Assembly (NCBI GenBank): GCA_028284605.1
Contig: JANQRL010000040.1
Span: 50,651 to 114,650, forward strand
Length of the DNA: 64,000 nt
Direction: 5' to 3'
From: Paracoccaceae bacterium
Lineage (GTDB): Bacteria > Pseudomonadota > Alphaproteobacteria > Rhodobacterales > Rhodobacteraceae
Under the pieces are notes generated by a model. It was not told where the DNA came from, did not search any database, and saw only the letters and a program-made list of their open reading frames with translations. The position numbers were made by a program, and so were the translations under genes. Numbering within the stretch: the first letter of the stretch is position 1; every line of letters starts with the position of its first letter. Shown in pieces: positions 8,661 through 16,807 of this stretch.

Positions 8661-8780
8661 ATGACCCGTGACCAACTGATCCGCGAGACGCGCGCCCGCA
8701 CCGGTTCCTTCCCGGGCTTTCTCGTCGTCTATGCGATGATCCTCGGCACCATGGTGCTCTGCGCCCAGGCGATGGTCTGA
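8661..8780 (+). CDS. 39-residue single-span membrane microprotein, unknown function
   Basis: ATG at 8661, TGA at 8778-8780. A strong ribosome site AAGGAGA (8648-8654) lies 6 bases upstream, and a possible promoter at 8584-8612. The product starts with a charged segment (MTRDQLIRETRARTG), then one hydrophobic helix from about residue 18 to 38 (FPGFLVVYAMILGTMVLCAQ), ending AMV. This is the layout of small inner-membrane regulators or complex subunits. It shares no recognisable family. It faces the 3' end of the ABC ATPase gene (8824), so it is a monocistronic gene in a convergent arrangement. Confidence 0.55.
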   Translation: MTRDQLIRETRARTGSFPGFLVVYAMILGTMVLCAQAMV

Positions 8781-8823
8781 CGCCACCGATCCACCGACAG
8801 CGCCAGACCTGAAGCCCGCAAGA

Positions 8824-10482
8824 TTATCCGACCTTCGCGGCCTCTCCGACATTATCCACGCCCCGTTCCTCCAGAAGCGTGGTGAGCCAGTTCGGATCCA
8901 TCTCCGGCACCGAACTCAACAGCAGGTCGGTATAGGGATGGTGCGGCGGCTTGAACATCTCGTCCTTCGGCCCGTGTTCCACCACACGCCCGTGCTGCAT
9001 CACCACCACCTCGTCGGCGATTGAGCGCACGGTGGCGAGGTCATGGGTGATGAACATATAGGCCAGGTTGAGTTCGTTCTGGAGACGGTCGAGGAGCTTG
9101 AGGATACCCTCGGCCACAAGCTGATCGAGCGCCGATGTCACCTCGTCACAGATGATGAACTCGGGCTCCGCCGCCAGCGCACGGGCGATCCCGATCCGCT
9201 GCTTCTGCCCGCCCGAAAGCTCCGGCGGGAAACGGTTGTAGAACTTCGACGGGTCGAGCTCGATCAGGTCGAGAAGCTCGTCCACCCGGTTCTTCAGCGC
9301 CGCACCCTTGAGCCCGGAATAGAACTGCGCCGGGCGGCCGATGATCTCTGAAATCCGGACCTTGGGGTTCAGCGCGGTATCCGCCATCTGGTAGATCATC
9401 TGCGCCTGACGCAACTGATCCTTGGTCCGGTCGGTGTATTTCGGCGGCAGGGGCTCGCCCCGGTGCAATACCTCTCCCTTCATCGGCGGCAACAGCCCGG
9501 TGATGACCCGGGCGGTGGTCGATTTGCCCGACCCGCTCTCTCCCACGACGGCGACGGTCATGCCTTCGTAGATGTCGAAGGACACGTCATCGAGGACCTT
9601 GGCGCCGCCGGTATAGGCTGCATCCACGTTCTTGACCGAGATCACCGGCTTCGAGCCGTCCGTCGGCCGTGATTTCTGCGGCCTCTGGAAGCTGCGCACC
9701 GCCCAGAGCGACTTGGTGTAGTCCTCCTGGGGGTTCTCCAGCATCTCCTCGGTCGGCGCCTCCTCGACCTCGTTGCCGCGCAACAGCACCTTGATCGTGT
9801 CCGCCATCTGCGCGACCACGGCGAGGTCGTGGGTGATGTAGATCGCCGCGGTGTTGAACTGATCGACGATGTCGCGGATCGCGGCGAGGACCTCGATCTG
9901 CGTCGTCACGTCGAGCGCGGTGGTCGGCTCGTCGAAGATGATCAGGTCGGGCCGGCAGGACATCGCCATCGCCGTCATCGCCCGCTGCAACTGCCCGCCC
10001 GAGACCTGATGCGGATAGCGGAAACCGATCTCGCCCGGGTTCGGCAGACGCAGGCGCTCGTAAAGCTCCATCGCATCTTCCTGGGCCTCCATCCGCTTCT
10101 GGATGCGGTAGTGGACCGGGGCCTCGGTGTGCTGGTCGATGATCTTGTGCGCCGGGTTGAAGGACGCCGCCGCCGATTGCGCGACATAGGCGATGCGCGA
10201 GCCGCGTAGGGCCCGCCGCTCGCTCTCCGACGCGGTGGTCAGCTCCATCCCGTCGAACTCGATGGAGCCGGCGGAGATGCGCGTGCCGTCCCGGGCATAG
10301 CCCATGGCGGCAGCCCCGATGGTGGACTTGCCCGCCCCGCTCTCGCCGATCAGACCGAGCACCTCGCCCCGGTGCAGCGTCAGGTCGACCCCCTTGATGA
10401 TGTCGACCCAGGTCTCATCGGAATAGCCCTGAATCTCCAGACCGCGGATCTTCAGCAGGACCTCTTTCTTAGGCGTGTTCAT
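8824..10482 (-). CDS. fused two-domain ABC ATPase of a dipeptide/nickel-type importer (DppD-DppF like)
   Basis: 552 aa with two complete ATPase modules. Module 1 has Walker A GESGAGKST at 46-54, signature SGGQLQRAM and Walker B LIIFDEPTTALD. Module 2 has GESGSGKST near 312, signature SGGQKQRIGIARAL and FIICDEVTSALD. The C-terminal oligopeptide-binding tail (HPYTDLLLSSVP) is typical of Dpp/Opp ATPases. It powers import by the two permeases encoded just upstream (start ATG 10482; upstream permease stop at 10484). In the second module the usual DEPTSALD reads DEVTSALD, a conservative variation away from the catalytic Glu. Substrate likely small cationic or quaternary compounds given the neighbouring Rieske and enolase genes; this is inference. 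Confidence 0.92.
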   Translation of the reverse strand: MNTPKKEVLLKIRGLEIQGYSDETWVDIIKGVDLTLHRGEVLGLIGESGAGKSTIGAAAMGYARDGTRISAGSIEFDGMELTTASESERRALRGSRIAYVAQSAAASFNPAHKIIDQHTEAPVHYRIQKRMEAQEDAMELYERLRLPNPGEIGFRYPHQVSGGQLQRAMTAMAMSCRPDLIIFDEPTTALDVTTQIEVLAAIRDIVDQFNTAAIYITHDLAVVAQMADTIKVLLRGNEVEEAPTEEMLENPQEDYTKSLWAVRSFQRPQKSRPTDGSKPVISVKNVDAAYTGGAKVLDDVSFDIYEGMTVAVVGESGSGKSTTARVITGLLPPMKGEVLHRGEPLPPKYTDRTKDQLRQAQMIYQMADTALNPKVRISEIIGRPAQFYSGLKGAALKNRVDELLDLIELDPSKFYNRFPPELSGGQKQRIGIARALAAEPEFIICDEVTSALDQLVAEGILKLLDRLQNELNLAYMFITHDLATVRSIADEVVVMQHGRVVEHGPKDEMFKPPHHPYTDLLLSSVPEMDPNWLTTLLEERGVDNVGEAAKVG

Positions 10483-10483
10483 C

Positions 10484-11545
10484 TTATTGCTCCTTCAGGC
10501 CGGAGGACCGGAACAGCATCCAGTCGACGACGAAGTTCACCGCCACAGTCAGCAGCGCGATGGCGGCGGCCGGGATCAGCGGGGTGATGTCCCCGAACGA
10601 GATCAGCGTCGCGTTCTCCCGCACCATCGAGCCCCAGTCCGCGGTGGGCGGCTGGATGCCGAGGCCGAGGAAGCTCAGCCCCGCGATCAGCAGGAACACG
10701 AAGCAGAACTCGAGCCCGAACTCGGCCACCAGCGGCGCGGTCGAGTTCGGCAGGATCTCCCGGCGGATCAGATAGCCGGTCCCCTCGCCGCGAAGGCGCG
10801 CGGCCTCGATATAGTCCATCACCACGACATTGCCGGCCACCGCCCGGGTCAGGCGGAAGACGCGCGGCGCGTAGATGATCGCCACGGCGATGATGATCAC
10901 GTGGATCTCGGGGCCGAAGATCGACAGCATCAAAAGCGCGAAGATCAGCGACGGGATCGACATGATCACGTCCGCGACCCGGCCCATGAACTGGTCGAAC
11001 CAGCCCCCCTTGGTGGCCGCCAGCAGGCCGGCGGTGGCGCCGATCACGAAGGCCGACACCGTGGCGGTCAGCGCCAGGCCCACGGTATTCCGCGCGCCGT
11101 AGATGATCCGGCTGAACATGTCGCGGCCAAGCTGGTCGGCGCCAAGGAGCATGTTCTCGTCCGCCGGCGCAAAGGCGGTGGAGATGATCTCCGCCTCGCC
11201 ATAGGGCGCGATCCAGGGCGCGAAGATGCCGGCGATCGCATAGGTGAAGATCACGAACATCCCGAAGGCCGCGGTGAGCGGCGCGGTGCGCAGTTCCTTG
11301 GCCAGTTCCTCGCCCGACATCGCGATCAGGAACTCCCGGAACGCATAGGACACCGCCCCCGCGAAGGCCAGAAGCCCCGCGAAGATCGTAACCGCCCGGA
11401 GCGCCGGAACCCCGCCGACGATGCCCAGAACGAAGGACACGAGCGTCAGCGAGAACAGCATCAGGAAGAGCTTGCGCTGGTTGAAATAGGCCGCCGCGCA
11501 GGAGGCGATGACGAGGAGGGCATAGTAGCCGACGACGAAGGCCAT
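10484..11545 (-). CDS. ABC transporter permease (DppC-like)
   Basis: 353 aa inner-membrane protein. Unlike the usual about 300-aa DppC it has an extra N-terminal hydrophobic region (three spans in residues 1-90) before the BPD_transp_1 core. The core contains LLGADQLGRDMFSRIIYGAR, the conserved entry segment of DppC-type permeases, and an EAA-type loop around YIEAARLRGEGTGYLIRREI that docks on the ATPase. It ends one base before the ATPase start, showing tight coupling. Forms a heterodimer with the permease at 11561-12517. The extended N-terminus is unusual but the frame is continuous. Confidence 0.9.
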   Translation of the reverse strand: MAFVVGYYALLVIASCAAAYFNQRKLFLMLFSLTLVSFVLGIVGGVPALRAVTIFAGLLAFAGAVSYAFREFLIAMSGEELAKELRTAPLTAAFGMFVIFTYAIAGIFAPWIAPYGEAEIISTAFAPADENMLLGADQLGRDMFSRIIYGARNTVGLALTATVSAFVIGATAGLLAATKGGWFDQFMGRVADVIMSIPSLIFALLMLSIFGPEIHVIIIAVAIIYAPRVFRLTRAVAGNVVVMDYIEAARLRGEGTGYLIRREILPNSTAPLVAEFGLEFCFVFLLIAGLSFLGLGIQPPTADWGSMVRENATLISFGDITPLIPAAAIALLTVAVNFVVDWMLFRSSGLKEQ

Positions 11546-11560
11546 GTGTCTTGCCCTCCC

Positions 11561-12517
11561 TTACTTCGGATGCCGCAGGCGCGGGTTGGTGAGGATCGAG
11601 CCCACATCCGCTGCGAGATTGAGGAGGATGAAGGTCGCCGCGAAGATCAGGCAGCAGGCCTGCACGATGGGGAAGTCCCGTTTCGACACCGCGTCGACGA
11701 GCGCCTGTCCGATGCCCGGATAGACGAAGACCACCTCCACGAGCACCACGCCGGTGATCAGATAGGCGAGGTTCAGCGCCACGACGTTGATGATCGGCGC
11801 CCAGGCATTGGGCAGGGCGTGCTTGACGATCACCCTCCAGGGCGGCGTGCCCTTGAGCCGCGCCATCTCGATATAAGGCGAGGCCAGGAGGTTGATGATC
11901 GCCGCCCGCGTCATCCGCATCATATGCGCGGTGACGACGAGCACCAGCGTCAGCGCCGGCAGGAAGGTCCGTTCGAGCAACTCGCCGAAGCTCATGCCGG
12001 GGCTGAGGCTCGAGATTGCCGGGAACATCCCCCAGCGTACCGAGAAGAAGAGGATCAGGATGTAGCCGAGGAAAAACTCCGGCGAGGAGATCGCGGTCAG
12101 CGTGGTGACGTTCGCGACCCGGTCGAAGACGGTGTTGCGCAGCAGCGCGACCAGCACGCCCAGGGTGATCGCGAAGGGCACCGCGATCACCGCGGCATAG
12201 GCGGCCAGGAAGAGCGTGTTTATGAACCGGTCGCCGATCGCCTGGGTCACCGGCTCTCCGGTCACCACGGAACTTCCGAAGTCGAGCCGGACCGCGCCGG
12301 CCAGCCATTCCAGGTAGCGCACGACGGCGGGCTTGTTCAGCCCCATCTGTTCGCGCAAGGCGGCGAGGTTCTCCTCGGTCGCGCCCTGGCCGAGCACGGC
12401 CTGGGCGATATCGCCCGGCAGAAGCTCGACCATGAAAAAGATGATGATCGAGATCACCAGAAGCGTGATCAGCCCAAGGCCAAGACGCTTGGCGATGAGG
12501 CTCAGGATATCCCCCAT
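11561..12517 (-). CDS. ABC transporter permease (DppB-like)
   Basis: 318 aa with an N-terminal span, the DppB/OppB periplasmic insert (GLNKPAVVRYLEWL, then LDFGSSVVTGEPVTQAI) and a C-terminal BPD_transp_1 domain with EMARLKGTPPWRVIVKHALP as the ATPase-docking loop. ATG 12517 is preferred to GTG 12529 because GGAGGG lies just upstream of the ATG. The gene lies between the binding-protein gene (186 bases upstream, with a hairpin in the gap) and the second permease (15 bases downstream). Confidence 0.92.
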   Translation of the reverse strand: MGDILSLIAKRLGLGLITLLVISIIIFFMVELLPGDIAQAVLGQGATEENLAALREQMGLNKPAVVRYLEWLAGAVRLDFGSSVVTGEPVTQAIGDRFINTLFLAAYAAVIAVPFAITLGVLVALLRNTVFDRVANVTTLTAISSPEFFLGYILILFFSVRWGMFPAISSLSPGMSFGELLERTFLPALTLVLVVTAHMMRMTRAAIINLLASPYIEMARLKGTPPWRVIVKHALPNAWAPIINVVALNLAYLITGVVLVEVVFVYPGIGQALVDAVSKRDFPIVQACCLIFAATFILLNLAADVGSILTNPRLRHPK

Positions 12518-12661
12518 ATGTCCCTCCACTGTCCCGGGCTGCCGGATCGGCCGGGATCTTCTTGTTACCTCCGCCCGGGCCGCGGGACCTCATCGGTCAT
12601 CCGGTCGCGGGTCGGGCGGGCGTTGTCGGGGTGCGCAGCGGGGCGCGGCCCCCGAAAGCGA

Positions 12662-12695
12662 GGAACCCGGCGGGCCGTTTGGCGCGCCGGGTTCC
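12662..12695 (-). terminator. GC-rich hairpin between binding-protein gene and permease genes
   Basis: Perfect 11-bp inverted repeat: GGAACCCGGCG at 12662-12672 pairs with CGCCGGGTTCC at 12685-12695, with a 12-base loop. It begins 9 bases after the stop codon of the binding-protein gene (12704) on the minus strand. No U-run follows, so it is probably not a full intrinsic terminator. Such hairpins commonly protect the upstream mRNA and cut expression of the downstream permeases. Confidence 0.6.
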
Positions 12696-12703
12696 GTTTC
12701 AGA

Positions 12704-14314
12704 TCAGCCTTCGAACCACCAGCGGCTCGCGGCCCGTGCGCCGTCCATCTCCCAGCTCGCCGCCAGCGCGCCGGTATTCTGGACGTTGGACCGGCGGGCG
12801 TAGACGAAGTTACGGAAGAACGGAATGATCGTACCGCCGTCGTCCCGCGCGATGGTCGCCATCTCGCTGTAGATCTCGCCGCGCTTGGCGTCGTCGAGTT
12901 CCGACTTGCCCTGAAGCAGCAACTCGTTGAACCGCGCGTTCTGCCAGCGGCTCTCGTTCCAGGCCGCATCGTCCTTGTAGGCCAGGGTGTACATCACGTC
13001 CGGGGTCGGACGCGCGCCCCAGGCGACGCAGCAGAACGGCTTCCTCAGCCAGACATCGGAATAGTAGCCATCGTTCGGCTCGCGCACGACATTGATGTTG
13101 ATGCCCGCGGCCTTGGCCTGTTCGGCGTAGAGGACGCACATGTCCACCGCGCCCGAGAAGATCGACTCCGCCGAGGACAGGTCGACGTTAAGCTCGTCGA
13201 TCCCCGCGCCCTGCAGCAGCGCCCGCGCCCGGTCCGGATCGTAGGAGAGCTGATCGAGCCCTTCGGGGTAGTAGGGCATGGCCGGCGAGTGATGGAAATC
13301 GTTGCCGGCAACCGCCGCGCCGAAGGCGATCTTCTCGACGATCTCGTCGCGGTTCATCGCCAGCTTCAGCGCCATCCGCACATCGACATTGTCAAACGGT
13401 CCGGTGTCGCAATGCATCGGCATGGTGATCGCCGAGCCCGAAGGCACGTTCTCGATGATCAGGTCCGGGTTGCGCTGCATCAGCGCCATCGTCTTCAGGT
13501 CGATGGACGACACCGCATCCACATCGCCGCTGACCAGGGCCACCTGACGCGCATTCGGGTCGTTGATCGCCAGATACTCGATGGCATCGAAATAGGCGCC
13601 CTCGCCGTGCCAGCCATCGTGACGCTCAAGCTGGAAGCCGACCCCGAAGGAGCCATCGACAATCCGGTAGGGGCCGCAGCCGATCCCCGACTGCCAGTCG
13701 ATCGAGCCGTCATCGTTGGCCGGCTGGATCGTCAGGTGGTAGTCGGTCATCAGCCAGGGCAGGTCCGCATTCGGGCCGGCAAGCTGGAAGACGACGGTGT
13801 AGTCGTCGGTCTTCGAGATGTCGGTGACATCGGCCAGAAGCGCCTTGGCGGCGGAGGTCGAGTCGTCGCCGCGGTGGAAGTTCATCGAGGCGATGACGTC
13901 ATCGGCGTTCACGCCACGGCCATCGTGGAACACCACGTTCTCTTTCAGGCGGAACGTCCAGGTGGTCGCATCCGACGAGCCTTCCCATTCCAGCGCCACG
14001 TCGCCGCCGAGCGTCTGGTCGGTGTTGATCATGGTCAGGTAGGCGCGGTGGGTATGGGCCAGGACGATCTGCTGGATCGAGAGATAGGTGCCCGGATCGT
14101 GGGTGTCGGACGTGTTGTTGTCGTGGAGCCCGACCCGGAACGTGCCGCCGCTCACCGGCTGCGCCTTGGCCGAGGTCGTCCACAGACCGGTCGCGGCCGT
14201 GGCGGTCATCCCCGCGGCCATCGAATAGCTCATGAAGGACCGCCGCGAAATCCGGCCCTCGCGGGCGGCATCCGCAAGGCGGTCGAGCATCATCTGCTGT
14301 TCTGAGTTTTTCAT
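12704..14314 (-). CDS. ABC transporter substrate-binding protein, family 5 (SBP_bac_5), Tat-exported
   Basis: 536 aa. The N-terminus has a twin-arginine signal (ISRRSFMSYSMAAGMTATA, cleavage near AKAQ, about residue 50), then the family 5 fold with TWTFRLKENVVFHDG and a typical ending with a Trp-rich tail. It captures solute in the periplasm for the DppB/C/D-F-like genes downstream. ATG 14314 follows AGGGAGGGAAC, a good ribosome site. The Tat signal suggests folding, or a cofactor or metal, before export, though many rhodobacterial family 5 SBPs have one. The ligand is unknown; quaternary amines or hydroxyproline derivatives would fit the neighbouring genes. Confidence 0.92.
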   Translation of the reverse strand: MKNSEQQMMLDRLADAAREGRISRRSFMSYSMAAGMTATAATGLWTTSAKAQPVSGGTFRVGLHDNNTSDTHDPGTYLSIQQIVLAHTHRAYLTMINTDQTLGGDVALEWEGSSDATTWTFRLKENVVFHDGRGVNADDVIASMNFHRGDDSTSAAKALLADVTDISKTDDYTVVFQLAGPNADLPWLMTDYHLTIQPANDDGSIDWQSGIGCGPYRIVDGSFGVGFQLERHDGWHGEGAYFDAIEYLAINDPNARQVALVSGDVDAVSSIDLKTMALMQRNPDLIIENVPSGSAITMPMHCDTGPFDNVDVRMALKLAMNRDEIVEKIAFGAAVAGNDFHHSPAMPYYPEGLDQLSYDPDRARALLQGAGIDELNVDLSSAESIFSGAVDMCVLYAEQAKAAGININVVREPNDGYYSDVWLRKPFCCVAWGARPTPDVMYTLAYKDDAAWNESRWQNARFNELLLQGKSELDDAKRGEIYSEMATIARDDGGTIIPFFRNFVYARRSNVQNTGALAASWEMDGARAASRWWFEG

Positions 14315-14630
14315 GTTCCCTCCCTGGAACTGTTTGTCTCGTTTGACCCTTCGGTCGTGCTCTCGGGCCCCCGTTATTCCCGGGGTCGCGCCGTTCCGCA
14401 CAGGCTTGCCTCTGCGGCCCGCGCCCGTTGGCCTGAAAGCGACATGTCCACAGCAAAACACGAACTTGCCGGGCCCGCTACCCCGGGACGCTGTCCAGAG
14501 GGCCAATTTTTTGTGTTTTTTCCGCCCGTGCCGCCATTTGCCCGCATTCTGATCACCGCCCGCCGGGCCCGAGGGGCGGTCCGTTTGCGACATTCGGACC
14601 GGGTCGCGGAGGCGAGTCGGACACGATCTG
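14315..14630. other. intergenic region upstream of the ABC importer operon
   Basis: 316 bases between the binding-protein start and the 3' end of the enolase gene, both on minus. Probably holds the importer promoter. It includes an AT-rich run near 14505-14525 amid GC-rich sequence. The RpiR-type element seen at 4088 and 15905 was looked for and is not present here in recognisable form. No reading frame supported. Confidence 0.5.
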
Positions 14631-15794
14631 TCATGCCGTTGGACCGCCCTCGCCCAGCGTCAGAACCGGGTCCCCAAGCACCGCGAGATCGACCGTGACC
14701 CCAAGCCCCGGCCCCTCCGGTGGCGCAATGCGCCCGTCCCGGCGGACCGGTCCGTCCGGTGCCAGCCGTGGCGCCACATAGCCAGATAGGTCGCACACGT
14801 TCAGCACCCGGTTCGGATCGGTCGCCGCGCCCAGATGCAAGGCCGCCGCGGTCGCGATGTCCGACCCCCAGGTATCCTCGATGCACATCATGGGCCCGAG
14901 ATAGAGGCAGAGGTCCCGCGCCCGCCGAAGCGCCGAAAGCCCGCCGAACTTCGACAGTTTCAGCGCCACCGCGTCGAGGCAGCCGCGCTCATGGGCCTCC
15001 AAGAGGCTCGCCGTGTCGTGGACGGTCTCGTCCAGCTTCATGGCCAGCCCGGTGGCGGCACGGACCCGGGCGCAATCGGCAATCGTGGCGCAGGGCTGCT
15101 CCAGCATCACATCGAGATCGGCCACCGCCCGCCCGACCCGGGTCGCGGTCAGCGAGGTCGCCCCGCAATTCCAATCGCCATAGACCAGAGGGCTCTCCCC
15201 CACCGCCTCGCGCACCAGCCGCAGCCGCGCGACATCGGCCTGCCAGTCCGCATCGGCGCCGAGCTTGGCCTGGAACTGGGCGATCCCCTCGGCCTGAGCC
15301 TCCCGGGCGATCCGCGCCATCTCATGGGGATCGATGCAGGTGATCGAATGATAGAGCGGCAGGTCCGCCGCCCGGCGCCCGCCCAGAAGCGCATAGAGCG
15401 GCAGTCCGGCGGCCTGGGCGGTGATGTCCCAGAACGCGATGTCGAGCGCCGATTTCACATAGACGTGCCCGGGCAGCCAGGCATCGAGCCGGGCCGTCAG
15501 CCCCTCCGCCCCGATCGGATCGGCTCCGAGCAGGACCGGCGCCAATTCCTCGACCGCCGGCGCCACGCCACCGGCATAGGCCGGCAGATAATGCGGGATC
15601 GGGCAGACCTCGCCCCAGCCGGTGAGCCCAGAGGCGGTCGTCACCGCGACCACGATACTCTCCACCGTCTCGCAGGATTTGCCGCTCGCCATGTGATAGC
15701 CGGTATGGGCGGTCAGCGGCACCTGCCAGACCGTCAGCCCGGCGATCCGGTGATCGGCGGCCGGGCGGAATGTGGCGGGCGCGGCAGTCTTCAT
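14631..15794 (-). CDS. enolase-superfamily enzyme, cis-3-hydroxyproline dehydratase / hydroxyproline-betaine epimerase-like
   Basis: 387 aa mandelate racemase/muconate lactonizing enzyme family. The N-terminal capping domain carries HTGYHMASGKS. The barrel metal ligands are in YGDWNCG (Asp), EQPC (Glu) and LDETVHD (Asp/Glu), with a second catalytic lysine in LKLSKFGG. At the first lysine motif the sequence is QFQAKLG, that is Q-x-K, not the canonical K-x-K. The overall pattern resembles the clade that includes cis-3-hydroxy-L-proline dehydratase and 4-hydroxyproline betaine 2-epimerase. ATG 15794 follows AAGGGGTGAG. It is divergent from the RpiR regulator and next to a Rieske demethylase and an importer, which favours a betaine or imino-acid substrate. 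Exact reaction undecided. Confidence 0.75.
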   Translation of the reverse strand: MKTAAPATFRPAADHRIAGLTVWQVPLTAHTGYHMASGKSCETVESIVVAVTTASGLTGWGEVCPIPHYLPAYAGGVAPAVEELAPVLLGADPIGAEGLTARLDAWLPGHVYVKSALDIAFWDITAQAAGLPLYALLGGRRAADLPLYHSITCIDPHEMARIAREAQAEGIAQFQAKLGADADWQADVARLRLVREAVGESPLVYGDWNCGATSLTATRVGRAVADLDVMLEQPCATIADCARVRAATGLAMKLDETVHDTASLLEAHERGCLDAVALKLSKFGGLSALRRARDLCLYLGPMMCIEDTWGSDIATAAALHLGAATDPNRVLNVCDLSGYVAPRLAPDGPVRRDGRIAPPEGPGLGVTVDLAVLGDPVLTLGEGGPTA

Positions 15795-15904
15795 CTCACC
15801 CCTTATCTCACCCTTTCTCAACGCGCCGCCGGACCCGTCGGACCAGGCATCGGATTTTCCCGGGGCGGCGTCGCAAACATGCTCGACAAAGGTGCCGCAC
15901 GTTT

Positions 15905-15939
15905 ATACCGTCGTCAATCATGAATGGGACAGATGTATC
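15905..15939. promoter_or_regulatory. candidate RpiR operator, overlapping the regulator's own start codon
   Basis: Same 35-base pattern as 4088-4122 (26 identities). Its outer ATAC and GTAT are spaced exactly 30 bases start to start, as in the other copy. It lies between the divergent enolase gene (15794) and the RpiR gene and runs over the ATG at 15920, so occupancy could shut off the regulator and influence the enolase gene as well. Confidence 0.55.
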
Positions 15940-16807
15940 AGCCCCGGTCCTCGAACGGCTCGCCGCCGAATGGGACGCCCTCACCCCCGAAGCGCAGAAG
16001 GCCGCGGCCTATGTGCTTGAAAACCCGCGTGAAGTCGGCGTCTCGACCGTGCGCGAGATCGCCAATGCCGCCCGAGTGAAGCCGAACACGGTCGTGCGCA
16101 TGGCCCGCCAGGTCGGCTTCGAGGGCTACGAGGATTTCCGCGAACCTTTCCGCGACGCGATCCGCCGGGGCGGAGCCGATTTCCCCGACCGCGCGCGCTG
16201 GCTCCAGGACATCCGCCGCGCCGGCGGGCTCGGCGGGCTCTATGCCGATCTGGCCACCGCCGCGATCCGTAACCTCGAACAGACCTTCGCCGCGATCCCC
16301 ACCGAAGACCTGCAAGCCGCGGCCGAGACGATCTGGTCCAGCCGCCGCGTCTACACCCTCGGGGTCGGCGTGCAGAACGCCAATGCGCGCAATTTCACCT
16401 ATCTCGCCTCCACCGGCATGGTGCAGTTCCACGCCATCCCGCGTCCCGGATCGACCGCCACCGACGACCTCGCTTGGGCCGATACCCGCGACGTGCTGAT
16501 CGCGATCACGCTCAAACCCTACCGCCGCGAGGTGCTGGAGGCCGTGGACCTCGCCCGCGAACAGGGGATGCGGATCGTCGGCCTCTCCGACAGCCCGGCC
16601 TCGCCGATCATCCGCGGCGCCGACCACGGCTTCGTGCTGGCCGCCGACACGCCGCAATTCTTCCCCTCCTCGGTCTCCACCATCGCCGTCCTCGAAACCC
16701 TCCTGAGCTTCGTCATAGCCGTCGCCTCGGACGAGATCGTCGACCGGGTCGAACGCTTCCACAGCCGCCGCCACCGCCTCGGCCTCTACTCTCAGGATCC
16801 GGAATGA
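15920..16807 (+). CDS. MurR/RpiR family transcriptional regulator
   Basis: 295 aa. The N-terminal RpiR helix-turn-helix domain (residues 1-80) includes STVREIANAARVKPNTVVRMARQVGF, with the recognition helix around NTVVRMAR. The C-terminal SIS domain (about 125-265) has TLGVGVQNANARNF and VLIAITLKPYRREVLEA and should bind a phosphosugar-like or other small effector. ATG 15920 is the first in-frame start compatible with the family. It overlaps by ATGA with the Rieske gene, so it heads the plus-strand operon. It probably controls this operon, the divergent enolase and the distant DMGDH-like operon through the shared 35-bp element. Confidence 0.9.
   Translation: MNGTDVSAPVLERLAAEWDALTPEAQKAAAYVLENPREVGVSTVREIANAARVKPNTVVRMARQVGFEGYEDFREPFRDAIRRGGADFPDRARWLQDIRRAGGLGGLYADLATAAIRNLEQTFAAIPTEDLQAAAETIWSSRRVYTLGVGVQNANARNFTYLASTGMVQFHAIPRPGSTATDDLAWADTRDVLIAITLKPYRREVLEAVDLAREQGMRIVGLSDSPASPIIRGADHGFVLAADTPQFFPSSVSTIAVLETLLSFVIAVASDEIVDRVERFHSRRHRLGLYSQDPE

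Noticed and set aside
14315..14630. Third copy of the RpiR element before the ABC importer operon
   Set aside because: Only short fragments (such as GACATTCGGACC) resemble it; the conserved blocks and spacing are missing.
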